Below are positions 9,109 through 17,509 of a stretch of DNA of 64,000 bases, one piece after another. The position numbers were made by a program, and so were the translations under genes. The DNA is from Mesonia hippocampi (GTDB lineage Bacteria > Bacteroidota > Bacteroidia > Flavobacteriales > Flavobacteriaceae), in NCBI RefSeq assembly GCF_014197445.1, contig NZ_JACIFO010000001.1, forward strand, positions 1 through 64,000. Reading direction: 5' to 3'. The first letter of the stretch is position 1; every line of letters starts with the position of its first letter. Under the pieces are notes generated by a model. It had not been told where the DNA came from. It searched no databases and saw nothing but the letters and a program-made list of their open reading frames with translations.

Positions 9109-10641
9109 ATGAAAATTTTTGATAGAGAACAGATATACCAAATAGATAAACAAACTATACAAAGTCAGAATATTACCCAAGATGAATTGATGGAGCGTGT
9201 AGGGACTAGATTGTTTGCATGGTTAGATGAACAATTGCCTAGCACAGACCAAAAAATAGTGCTTTTTTGCGGCGTAGGAAATAACGGAGGCGATGGTTTG
9301 GTATTGGCAAGGCTGCTATTGCTAAAAGGTTATGAAGTAACAGTGCATGTGGTTAATTTTGGTGAAGGCAGAACAGAAGGTTTTTTAAAGAATTTAGACC
9401 GATTGAAAGAAAATAAACTTTGGCCTAATTTTATTTCTGAAGATTCAGATTTTCCAACACTTCAAGAAAATGAAATTGTTATCGATGCTATTTTCGGAAT
9501 AGGGTTAACCCATAGTTTATCTCCTTGGGTGGCATCCTTAGTAAAACATATAAATAAGCAAGCTGCTTATGTTATCGCAATAGATGTTCCCTCAGGATTG
9601 TTTTTAGATAAATTTCCCGATGATGACGAAGCGATTATTCAGGCAAATTTTACAGTTAGTTTTCAGTTGTATAAACTTATTTTTTTCTTACCCCAAACCG
9701 CTAAATATATAGGCGGTTTACGCTTATTAAATATAGGCTTAGATGCAGAAGCTATCCATAAATCAATGGCGAGTAAATTTCTAATGACAAAAAATGACGT
9801 ATTGCCATTATATAGAAATAGGGCAAAATTTTCGCATAAAGGAAGTTATGGCCATGCGCTTGTTGTGGGAGGAAGTTATGGTAAAATAGGATGTGTTAGT
9901 TTGTCGAGTAAAGCTGCTTTACGTACAGGAGTAGGTAAGTTAACTGCTTTGGTGCCTAGTTGTGGTTATCAAATCCTGCAAACAAGTGTACCCGAAGCAA
10001 TGTTGGTAACCAGTAATTTAGAAAATGAGCTTAATACCGAAAATATAGATTTTATTCCAGATGTGGTTTGCTTCGGAATGGGAGCAGGCACAGGAGAAAA
10101 CGCTTATATTACTTTATTAAATTTGATAGAAGATACTAAAAATCCGATGCTGATAGATGCCGATGGCATAAACTTACTGGCAAAACATCCTGGGTTAATA
10201 GAAAAGCTTCCTGAAAAAACTATTCTTACGCCACATCCTGGAGAATTAATACGTTTGCTAGGAACATGGACAGATGATTTTGATAAATTAGAAAAGTGTA
10301 AAACATTTTCTAAAACACATAAAGTAATCATTGTATTAAAAGGAGCGCACACTATTGTAGTAGCAGAGGATAACCTTTATGTAAACACTACAGGAAATCC
10401 CGGTATGGCAACTGCAGGTAGCGGCGATGTACTTTCGGGGGTAATTACTGCTTTGTTGGCACAACAATACGACCCGTTAATGGCAAGTATTTTGGGAGTA
10501 TATTTGCATGGTAAAGCAGGAGATTTGGTAGCACAACAAAATGGCTATGAAGCCTTAATAGCATCAGATATTATCGCTTACATGGGGAAAGCATTTATAA
10601 GTTTGTTTCAAGAGGAACAAAAACCCGCCAAAGAAGTTTAA
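9109..10641 (+). CDS. nnr: Bifunctional NAD(P)HX epimerase / ADP-dependent dehydratase
   Basis: Repairs hydrated NAD(P)H. The N-terminal YjeF-type epimerase domain (about 1-215) has the nucleotide motif GVGNNGGDG at 55-63 and IDAIFGIGL. The C-terminal ribokinase-like dehydratase domain (about 225-500) has LTPHPGE and the anion-hole motif AGSGDVLSG. The 510 residues match the two-domain fusion. It is followed 56 bases later by hutH in the same direction; no terminator is visible between them, so shared transcription is possible. Confidence 0.95.
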   Translation: MKIFDREQIYQIDKQTIQSQNITQDELMERVGTRLFAWLDEQLPSTDQKIVLFCGVGNNGGDGLVLARLLLLKGYEVTVHVVNFGEGRTEGFLKNLDRLKENKLWPNFISEDSDFPTLQENEIVIDAIFGIGLTHSLSPWVASLVKHINKQAAYVIAIDVPSGLFLDKFPDDDEAIIQANFTVSFQLYKLIFFLPQTAKYIGGLRLLNIGLDAEAIHKSMASKFLMTKNDVLPLYRNRAKFSHKGSYGHALVVGGSYGKIGCVSLSSKAALRTGVGKLTALVPSCGYQILQTSVPEAMLVTSNLENELNTENIDFIPDVVCFGMGAGTGENAYITLLNLIEDTKNPMLIDADGINLLAKHPGLIEKLPEKTILTPHPGELIRLLGTWTDDFDKLEKCKTFSKTHKVIIVLKGAHTIVVAEDNLYVNTTGNPGMATAGSGDVLSGVITALLAQQYDPLMASILGVYLHGKAGDLVAQQNGYEALIASDIIAYMGKAFISLFQEEQKPAKEV

Positions 10642-10697
10642 TATTATTTGTAAATAATGATTTAAAGATTGACTTTTGAAACCGTAAAAATATACTT

Positions 10698-12209
10698 ATG
10701 GAAAACATACATTATATAAATAGAGGAACAATAGATATTCCTAAAATACAGGAATTACTAGCACAGAAAACAAAACTAGCTTTAAGCGAAGAAGCAAGAC
10801 ATGATATTGCCAAGGCAAGAACTTATTTAGATGATAAAATAGCCAATTCAGAACAGCCATATTATGGAATAAATACAGGTTTTGGTTCTTTATACAATGT
10901 GAAAATTGCCAAAGATAAACTCACTAAACTACAAGAAAATCTTGTGTTATCACATGCTTGTGGTACAGGAGATAAAGTAGATGCAACAATTGTTAAAATT
11001 ATGTTGCTCTTAAAAATACAGTCTTTAAGTTATGGCAACTCGGGGATAAGCTTACAGGTGGTAGAACGTTTAATAGATTTTTATAACAACGATATTCTTC
11101 CAGTTGTTTTTGAGCAAGGCTCATTAGGTGCTTCTGGAGATTTATCGCCTTTGGCACATTTATCTTTACCCCTTTTAGGAAAAGGAAAAGTAGAGGTGGA
11201 AGGAGAAATTTTAGCTTCGGAAGAAATTTTAGCAAAACATAACTGGAAGCCTATAGCTTTACAATCTAAGGAAGGTTTGGCGCTGTTAAACGGAACTCAA
11301 TTTATGAGTGCTCATGGTGTTTATGCCTTAATGAAAGCTTATAAAATTTCATTTCTATCAGATTTAATTTCAACCATATCGCTAGAAGCATACGATGGTA
11401 ATAGTTCGCCTTTTACGGCTTTGGTTCACGATATACGTCCGCACAGAGGGCAAATACAAACTGCTGAACGCGTAAGAAGCTTTTTAGAAGGAAGTCAACT
11501 TATTAATCAACCTAAAAAGCATGTACAAGACCCGTATTCGTTTAGGTGTGTACCCCAAGTACATGGCGCGTCTAAAGATACATTAAGGTTTGTGCATAAG
11601 GTTGTAAAAACAGAAATTAATAGCGTAACCGATAATCCTAATATTTTTCCTGATGAAGATGAGATTATCTCGGCGGGAAATTTCCATGGGCAACCTTTAG
11701 CTTTAGCCTTAGATTATTTGGCTATTGCCATGGCTGAATTAGGAAGTATTTCAGAACGAAGAATTTATCAGTTAATTTCTGGCTTAAGAGGCTTGCCAGC
11801 ATTCTTGGTAGAAGAACCAGGTATTAATAATGGCTTTATGATTCCGCAATATACTGCGGCAAGTATTGCCAGTCAAAATAAACAATTAGCAACCCCTGCG
11901 AGTATAGATTCTATTGTTTCTTCAAATGGGCAAGAAGATCACGTAAGTATGGGAGCCAATGCCGCTACAAAGCTTATAAAAGTGTTGGATAATGTAGAGC
12001 GAATTTTAGCCATAGAATTGTTTAATGCTTCACAGGCGTTACATTATAGAGAACCATTAACCTCGTCTCCTTTTATCATGAGTTTTGTAAATGCCTTTAG
12101 AACAGAAGTGCCTTTAGTAAAGTTAGATAAACTTATGGCAGATGAAATTGCTAAAGCAGTACAATATTTAGAAGGTTATCAAATAGATGAAACTTTGTTA
12201 TACGATTAA
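10698..12209 (+). CDS. hutH: Histidine ammonia-lyase
   Basis: Deaminates histidine to urocanate using the self-made MIO cofactor. The MIO tripeptide Ala145-Ser146-Gly147 is intact inside GSLGASGDLSPLAH, and the active-site segments YGINTGFG and TDNPNIF are present. The 503 residues match the family. The other hut genes (hutU, hutI, hutG) are not adjacent. A tyrosine lyase is excluded only by overall resemblance, so substrate specificity is inferred. Confidence 0.93.
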   Translation: MENIHYINRGTIDIPKIQELLAQKTKLALSEEARHDIAKARTYLDDKIANSEQPYYGINTGFGSLYNVKIAKDKLTKLQENLVLSHACGTGDKVDATIVKIMLLLKIQSLSYGNSGISLQVVERLIDFYNNDILPVVFEQGSLGASGDLSPLAHLSLPLLGKGKVEVEGEILASEEILAKHNWKPIALQSKEGLALLNGTQFMSAHGVYALMKAYKISFLSDLISTISLEAYDGNSSPFTALVHDIRPHRGQIQTAERVRSFLEGSQLINQPKKHVQDPYSFRCVPQVHGASKDTLRFVHKVVKTEINSVTDNPNIFPDEDEIISAGNFHGQPLALALDYLAIAMAELGSISERRIYQLISGLRGLPAFLVEEPGINNGFMIPQYTAASIASQNKQLATPASIDSIVSSNGQEDHVSMGANAATKLIKVLDNVERILAIELFNASQALHYREPLTSSPFIMSFVNAFRTEVPLVKLDKLMADEIAKAVQYLEGYQIDETLLYD

Positions 12210-12226
12210 TACACTATAAAAAGTTT

Positions 12227-12264
12227 AAAAGCACCTGTTTTTATAAAAATAGGTGCTTTTTTTA
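12227..12264 (+). terminator. Intrinsic terminator after hutH
   Basis: A 10-bp stem (12227-12236 with 12251-12260), extended inwards by A-T pairs, runs into TTTTTTT. It sits 18 bases after the hutH stop. The remaining 120 bases before the next gene show nothing else. Confidence 0.88.
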
Positions 12265-12388
12265 TTTTAAAAATAGTAAGATAGATTAGTGAAACTAGAT
12301 ATGCTTGTAATACTAAACTTACTTTTTTTAAGTAGGTAGAATTGTACTGAAAATAAATATCCTTAACTGTTTATTAAAGTATTAAAAG

Positions 12389-13864
12389 CTAGTTGTTTAT
12401 TAATTTTTCGGTGTTTTTTTCTTGGTTTATGGCTTTGGTGTATCCAAAAAGCTCATGTTCCTTTATCATATCTGCAGTACTTTTAGGTAGCATTTTTTCC
12501 CAACCGGGCTTGTTTTCGTTAATCATTTTTAATACAAACCTAGAATGAATGTCCATAACATCGGGGTTGGGGTTTGTAATATCAACAACCCGCCCATTGT
12601 ATTTAAAAAACTTATACAATTCTTTCATTCTTGGGTGTACTTTTAGGTTGTTGCTGTCGATAAGTCCACCGTTTTCTTTATCGATAAGCGGATATAAATA
12701 AACCTTTAAATTTCTATAAAATAATTTTCCAAAGGCTTCTAAAATTCCTCCGCTTAGGTGCCTATAGTAGCGTTCGTCAAAAATATCTACAAGGTTATTA
12801 ACGCCCATAGCTAAGCCCATGCGACTTTTGGTAAAACGTGAAAGGTATTCTACCAAACGGTAGTATTCCTTAAAGTTAGAGATAAGTACTGTTTGACCTT
12901 GTGCGCAGAGCAGTTTTGCCCTGTCAAGAAAGTCTCTTTCGTCTATCTCGCCTTCGGCCCTTAAGTTTGAAAGGGTAATTTCAAAAAGACAGATGGTATT
13001 ATTTTCATCTACACGTTTTTCTTTTAAAAATAAATCTAAAGATTTATGGTAGATATCCATATTAACTTTTGTTACAGGACGGAAGCTTCCTCGGAAAGCA
13101 AGTACATTTTTCTTGTATAAAACAGCTGCCGGCATTACATTTTTTGCATCTGGTGAGAACATAACTGCTTGCGTCATTCCGTTTTTAACCAATTGTAAGC
13201 TCATCAATCGGTTATCCACTTCTTTAAAACGTGGACCAGAAAAATTGATGGTATCTATCTCTATTTGGTCTTTATCGATATGGTCGTATAAGTATTTTAA
13301 TAGGTTTTTAGGTTCATCGTATTTATAAAAAGCACCATAAATAAGGTTTACGCCTAATGTCCCTAAGGTATTTTGTTGTAAACGAGCATCGTTTTCGTGA
13401 AAACGAACGTGTAAAATAATATCGTTATAAGCTTCATCGGGCTTTACTTGAAAGCGTAAGCCTACCCAACCATGACCTTTGTAATTCTTTTTAAAATCGA
13501 TGGTAGCTACTGTATTGGCGTAACTAAAAAAAAGTTTATCGGGGTGCCTGTCGCGATTTATACGTTCTTCTATTAAATTTATTTCATGCGAAAGCATTTT
13601 TTTGAGCCTAGATTCGGTTACATAGCGTTTATCATCTTCAATCCCATAGATAGCATCGCTAAAATCTTTATCGTATGCACTCATGGTTTTAGCAATTGTA
13701 CCCGAAGCGCCTCCAGCTCTAAAAAAATTTCTAACCGTTTCTTGTCCTGCACCAATTTCTGCAAAAGTGCCGTAAATATTTTTGTTAAGGTTAATTCTTA
13801 AAGCTTTACTCTGTATAGAAGGGACATTCTCAAACTCTCTATCCCCCATAATGGTTATTGGCAT
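12389..13864 (-). CDS. Conserved 491-residue protein of unknown function
   Basis: A soluble, well-formed protein with no signal peptide and no membrane segment. I recognise it as a conserved Bacteroidota family, marked by the segment NIYGTFAEIGAGQETVRNFF near residues 29-48, an RAGGASGTIAKTMSAYDKD stretch, and LGTLGVNLIYGAF in the middle. No catalytic motif of a known enzyme class is clear. Some databases, as I recall, label relatives as TonB-dependent receptor or nicotinate-nucleotide adenylyltransferase; neither fits, since there is no barrel, plug or HxGH motif. The start could be Met1 or Met6. Divergent from the metallohydrolase gene. Confidence 0.8.
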   Translation of the reverse strand: MPITIMGDREFENVPSIQSKALRINLNKNIYGTFAEIGAGQETVRNFFRAGGASGTIAKTMSAYDKDFSDAIYGIEDDKRYVTESRLKKMLSHEINLIEERINRDRHPDKLFFSYANTVATIDFKKNYKGHGWVGLRFQVKPDEAYNDIILHVRFHENDARLQQNTLGTLGVNLIYGAFYKYDEPKNLLKYLYDHIDKDQIEIDTINFSGPRFKEVDNRLMSLQLVKNGMTQAVMFSPDAKNVMPAAVLYKKNVLAFRGSFRPVTKVNMDIYHKSLDLFLKEKRVDENNTICLFEITLSNLRAEGEIDERDFLDRAKLLCAQGQTVLISNFKEYYRLVEYLSRFTKSRMGLAMGVNNLVDIFDERYYRHLSGGILEAFGKLFYRNLKVYLYPLIDKENGGLIDSNNLKVHPRMKELYKFFKYNGRVVDITNPNPDVMDIHSRFVLKMINENKPGWEKMLPKSTADMIKEHELFGYTKAINQEKNTEKLINN

Positions 13865-13894
13865 GCTTGCGTTTTGTTTTTAATAGTAGTTATT

Positions 13895-13902
13895 CAAAAA
13901 TA
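13895..13902 (-). promoter_or_regulatory. -7 box for the 491-residue protein gene
   Basis: Minus-strand TATTTTTG matches TAnnTTTG, about 30 bases before the start codon. No good -33 TTG was found at the usual spacing. Confidence 0.4.
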
Positions 13903-13935
13903 CGCATTTGCTCATTAAACATGAAATAATATATT

Positions 13936-13943
13936 TACTTTTG
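13936..13943 (+). promoter_or_regulatory. -7 box for the metallohydrolase gene
   Basis: TACTTTTG matches TAnnTTTG, 18 bases before the GTG start at 13962. The nearest upstream TTG is about 25 bases away, a little too far. Confidence 0.45.
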
Positions 13944-13961
13944 TAGGAAAATATTTTATTT

Positions 13962-14723
13962 GTGAAAATCCGTTTTTTAGGAACAGGCACCTCACAAGGA
14001 ATTCCCGTTATTGGGAGTAATCATCCTGTTTGCCTTAGTACAAATCCCAAAGATAAACGCTTACGTGTATCGGTATTAATAGAAATAGATAGCAATACTT
14101 ATGTAATAGACTGTGGTCCTGATTTTAGGCAGCAAATGTTACGGCATGATGTTAAGCAATTAGATGCAGTATTGTTTACGCATGAGCATAATGACCATGT
14201 GGTAGGACTAGATGATGTGCGTCCGTTTTCACATAAACAGGGCGAAGTAACCATATATGCACAAGAACGTGTGATTGTAGACCTTAAAAAACGCTTTGCT
14301 TATGTTTTTCAGGAAAAAGATCGTTATCCAGGAGCTCCTAAAATAATGGTGAATGAAGTAGGAACAGCCGTTTTTAAGCTAGGAAACCTAGAAGTTACGC
14401 CTATACAGGTGCTACACGGTAAATTGCCCATTTTAGGTTATCGGATAAAAGATTTTGTTTATATAACCGATGCCAAAACAATAGCAGATACTGAATTAGA
14501 GAAACTTAAAAATGTAGAGGTTTTGGTGGTAAATGCCCTGAGAAGAGAGCCACACCATTCTCATTTTAATTTATCGGAAGCTTTAGCTTTTATCGAGAAA
14601 GTAAAACCAACGAAAGCTTATTTAACCCATATAAGCCATTTAATGGGTTTTCATGAAGAAGTAGAGAAAGAATTACCAAAAAATGTATTTTTGGCTTACG
14701 ATAACTTAACAATAACACTTTAA
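13962..14723 (+). CDS. PhnP-like metallo-beta-lactamase-fold hydrolase
   Basis: A 253-residue MBL-fold hydrolase. The zinc-binding motif HEHNDH (His74, His76, Asp78, His79) is intact, and the N-terminal LGTGTSQGIPVIG is typical of the PhnP/RNase Z-like branch. Later ligands fall in LHGK, ITDAK and LTHISH. PhnP hydrolyses cyclic ribose phosphates, but this gene is not in a phosphonate cluster, so the substrate is unknown. The start is GTG at 13962, which keeps the beta-strand MKIRFLGTGT intact. The next gene follows after 11 bases. Confidence 0.88.
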   Translation: MKIRFLGTGTSQGIPVIGSNHPVCLSTNPKDKRLRVSVLIEIDSNTYVIDCGPDFRQQMLRHDVKQLDAVLFTHEHNDHVVGLDDVRPFSHKQGEVTIYAQERVIVDLKKRFAYVFQEKDRYPGAPKIMVNEVGTAVFKLGNLEVTPIQVLHGKLPILGYRIKDFVYITDAKTIADTELEKLKNVEVLVVNALRREPHHSHFNLSEALAFIEKVKPTKAYLTHISHLMGFHEEVEKELPKNVFLAYDNLTITL

Positions 14724-14734
14724 AAACTATTTAC

Positions 14735-15229
14735 GTGAGAAAGCATATTTTTTTATACCTATTTTTATTTGCTGTTTTATACATTGTTTTTCAGTATACC
14801 AATGCCTCTAAAGGCTTAGAACGCCAAAGTAAAAAGATAGAGAAGCTAAAAGAGCAAGTAAATGACCTGGAAACAGAAAAAGCAGCTTTGCAATTAAAAA
14901 TAGAGGATATGAGCGGATTTAGCTTAGCAACCAACGATAAAGCTCGTGCTTTTTATGAGGATTTAGGCTATAATATTACTGCCATAGAAAAAACAATAGA
15001 AAGCAAGATAATAGGCAACAATAAAATTGATGCAGATAATGCTTTAATTCCATATACAGGGATGGAAGGGCATATCCGCGTAAACCGAATAAAAGTACTT
15101 AACCATAAATGGGTACTGGTTGAATTTACCGATAGTGTTTATTGGGGTGAAGCTATTATTGCTTACGTGTTTGATAAAGAAGGTAAACTTGCGTTAGATA
15201 CTAAAGAAGCTTTTTTATACCCGCGTTAA
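14735..15229 (+). CDS. Membrane-anchored protein with short coiled coil, unknown function
   Basis: A 164-residue protein starting at GTG. Residues 4-21 form one membrane anchor (IFLYLFLFAVLYIVFQYT). A heptad-rich coiled coil follows (about 30-60), then a compact domain that ends VYWGEAIIAYVFDKEG. I recognise only that similar proteins occur in Flavobacteriaceae. It is probably co-transcribed with the metallohydrolase 11 bases upstream. Its stop codon overlaps the convergent esterase gene in a TTAA palindrome (15226-15229). Confidence 0.75.
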   Translation: MRKHIFLYLFLFAVLYIVFQYTNASKGLERQSKKIEKLKEQVNDLETEKAALQLKIEDMSGFSLATNDKARAFYEDLGYNITAIEKTIESKIIGNNKIDADNALIPYTGMEGHIRVNRIKVLNHKWVLVEFTDSVYWGEAIIAYVFDKEGKLALDTKEAFLYPR

Positions 15230-15885
15230 GCCGTTTTTAGCAACCAATTTTTTAAATCGGAAAAATTCTGAGGGCAAACCCCATGTCCTACAGGATATTC
15301 ATGGTATTCGTGAGTAATGTTAAGCGCTGTTAGAAAAGGCTTTATTTTACGAGCCCAATCTACAGGAATTACCTGGTCTACACTTCCGTGAGAAGCAAAA
15401 ATAGCAAGGTTTTTGTACGAATTATCTCTGAATGATTTATTAAAAATTTCACTATCTATATATCCGCTTAAAGCAATAACACGTTGTACTTTTTGTGGAG
15501 CAGAAAGCGCAGCAGCATAACTCAAGATAGCCCCTTGGCTAAAACCTAAAAGCGTGACTTTATTGGCATCGGCATGGTAATGTTCTACCACTTCGTCTAT
15601 AAATTTTAGAATACGTTTTCTAGAGGCGATGGCTTGCTCGTTATTGGTAAATTTATTTTGGTCGGCATCAAAATTTATTTCATACCACGCATTTCCGTAA
15701 GGCATTAAGCTTAGTGGAGCTTTGGCAGAAACAATAAGGTATTCTTCTGGCAGTTCTGATGCGAAGGAAAATAAATCATTTTCATTACTTCCATACCCGT
15801 GTAGCATTATTATTACTGGTGCTTTGGTAGTTGTATTCTTGGAAGGTTTTACGAGGTGCTCGAGTGTTAAATTTTTAGTTGTCAT
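15226..15885 (-). CDS. Phospholipase/carboxylesterase-type alpha/beta hydrolase
   Basis: A 219-residue esterase of the Abhydrolase_2 (acyl-protein thioesterase-like) group. The oxyanion-hole segment IIMLHGYGSNENDL comes first, the nucleophile is Ser116 in GFSQG, and the acid and histidine fall in GSVDQVIPVDW and GHGVCPQ. There is no signal peptide, so it is cytoplasmic. Its ATG shares a base with the upstream gene's stop (TAATG at 15883-15887), which suggests translational coupling. Last gene of the operon that starts at 19438. Confidence 0.88.
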   Translation of the reverse strand: MTTKNLTLEHLVKPSKNTTTKAPVIIMLHGYGSNENDLFSFASELPEEYLIVSAKAPLSLMPYGNAWYEINFDADQNKFTNNEQAIASRKRILKFIDEVVEHYHADANKVTLLGFSQGAILSYAAALSAPQKVQRVIALSGYIDSEIFNKSFRDNSYKNLAIFASHGSVDQVIPVDWARKIKPFLTALNITHEYHEYPVGHGVCPQNFSDLKNWLLKTA

Positions 15886-16226
15886 TAGCCAATAGTTTTA
15901 AACCATTTTTGAAAGTATTCTCCTAACAGCGGAACAATTGTTTTGCGGTTTTGTAAAGCTCCTGTAAACCCATAAGCCCATAGCACAAAAGAAAAAATCC
16001 AAAAAGGAATGGTGATAAGCCAAGAGTCAAAACCGCTGATAAGTGCTAATACTAAAAAGTAAACAATATGTATTCCTATAGCTTGGCGGATATGGAAACT
16101 GGCAAATGTGTTTTTAGTTTCGCTATTCATCGATATTGCAATAATAGTTCCTACAAAAGTGAGGTAAGCAGCTATGGCTGTTGATTTTCCTTCTTTTATT
16201 TGTTGTTGCTGAGGTTGCTGCGTCAT
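15885..16226 (-). CDS. Small Tic20/DUF4870-like membrane protein
   Basis: A 113-residue protein with a glutamine-rich cytoplasmic start (TQQPQQQQIKEGK) and three likely membrane helices: about 17-33, 50-67 and 72-92. The motif FHIRQAIGIHI is typical of the DUF4870/Tic20-like group. The molecular role of the family is not known to me. It lies one base from the dihydroorotase-like gene and overlaps the esterase gene, so it is co-translated with both. Confidence 0.78.
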   Translation of the reverse strand: MTQQPQQQQIKEGKSTAIAAYLTFVGTIIAISMNSETKNTFASFHIRQAIGIHIVYFLVLALISGFDSWLITIPFWIFSFVLWAYGFTGALQNRKTIVPLLGEYFQKWFKTIG

Positions 16227-16227
16227 G

Positions 16228-17481
16228 TTAATTTAGCGTAAGGCTGTTGTTTGCAAAAATACCGATTGCTTTTCCTGTAAGTTTTTCATCTTTAAAGATG
16301 GTATTTTTGGAGGATGATAAGATGTTTTCTGGGGTAAAGGTGTAATTTTCGGTAGGAGAAAATAAACTGATTTCTGCTTTTTCACCTACTTCTAATTTTG
16401 GTTCGGTTATGCCAAAACGAGTACGTCCTTTAGTAAGAAGGTCTATTGCTTTTTCGGTTCCTACAAGTTTATTTAGAATTCCAAAAGCACATTCTAGACC
16501 AATACTTCCGTAATTGGCTTGTTCAAATTCTACCTTTTTTTCTTCGATAGTAGTAGGGAAGTGGTCTGTGGTAACCATATCTATAGTACCATCTTTTATT
16601 CCTGCTAAAAGCGCAAGCCTATCTTCTTCTGTACGTAAAGGCGGTAAAATTTTATAGGCGCTATCAAAACCAATTATTTCTTTATCTGTATAATATAGGT
16701 TAGCAATAGCCACACTGCAACTTACATCAAGTCCTTCTAATTTTGCTTGCTTGATAAGGTTAACCGAAGAAGCGGTAGATATGGTAGGAATGTGTAATTT
16801 CCCACCAGTGTATTTTAAAATATATAAATCGCGTGCGATTTGTAATTCTTCCGCAAGGTTAGGAATTCCCGATAAACCAGCGTTGGTACTGCTAATGTTT
16901 TCGTTTACACAAGCCGTACGAGCAATGGCATTTTCTTGCGGGAAAGATTGTATTAGCCCGTTAAAACCTTGTGTGTATTGTAAAGCTAACTTTAAAAGGT
17001 TAGGATTTTGTATGGGTTGTTTATAATCGTAAAAAGAAATAGCACCATGTTGCTGCATGTCGTATAATTCGGCTAAATCTTTACCAGCTCCATTTTTAGT
17101 TAAATTTCCAATAGGAAATAATTCTACCCCAAATAAATGCGTTTTGTTTTTAAGATAACTTATACTCGACCCCGTATCTGGAGCAGGATGGCTGGTTGCA
17201 TTTAAACCGATGCTTGTATAACCGCTTTTTGCCGCAGTTTGCATCCCATTGTAAAGTGTTTCTCGGTCTTCATAGCCAGGTTCTCCAAACGATACACTGC
17301 TATCTATCCAACCTAACGAGAGGTGTAAATTTTGGTAGGTTACTTCCTGAGTGTTTTCTGTTAAAGAAATATTTTTTTCTATAGCCTTAATTGTTCCGTT
17401 TTCTATAAGAATATCAAGGGTTTTGTTATGATATTTACTTGATGGGGCGATGATGGTTGCCGATTTTATTAAAATCTTCAA
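16228..17481 (-). CDS. Dihydroorotase homologue, probably catalytically inactive (PyrC')
   Basis: An amidohydrolase-fold protein of 417 residues, close to class I dihydroorotases in layout. The metal-binding HxH after the first barrel strand is replaced by Ser62-Val-Ser64 (IDSSVSFGEPGYED instead of DxHVHLREPG). The carbamylated lysine region reads GAISFYDY, and the later histidine sites read IQSFPQEN and IPTIST. Only the aspartate region TTDHFP (about 305-308) is kept. It should not bind the usual two zinc ions. Inactive dihydroorotases elsewhere serve as structural partners of aspartate transcarbamoylase; that role here is inference. Confidence 0.85.
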   Translation of the reverse strand: MKILIKSATIIAPSSKYHNKTLDILIENGTIKAIEKNISLTENTQEVTYQNLHLSLGWIDSSVSFGEPGYEDRETLYNGMQTAAKSGYTSIGLNATSHPAPDTGSSISYLKNKTHLFGVELFPIGNLTKNGAGKDLAELYDMQQHGAISFYDYKQPIQNPNLLKLALQYTQGFNGLIQSFPQENAIARTACVNENISSTNAGLSGIPNLAEELQIARDLYILKYTGGKLHIPTISTASSVNLIKQAKLEGLDVSCSVAIANLYYTDKEIIGFDSAYKILPPLRTEEDRLALLAGIKDGTIDMVTTDHFPTTIEEKKVEFEQANYGSIGLECAFGILNKLVGTEKAIDLLTKGRTRFGITEPKLEVGEKAEISLFSPTENYTFTPENILSSSKNTIFKDEKLTGKAIGIFANNSLTLN

Positions 17482-17509
17482 AGCACTCAGTTTTTGGATT
17501 AATATATGG

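Noticed and set aside
8980-9180. 66-codon minus-strand frame across the gcvT/nnr gap
   Set aside because: It covers the start of nnr in antisense and has no homology or promoter I can see.
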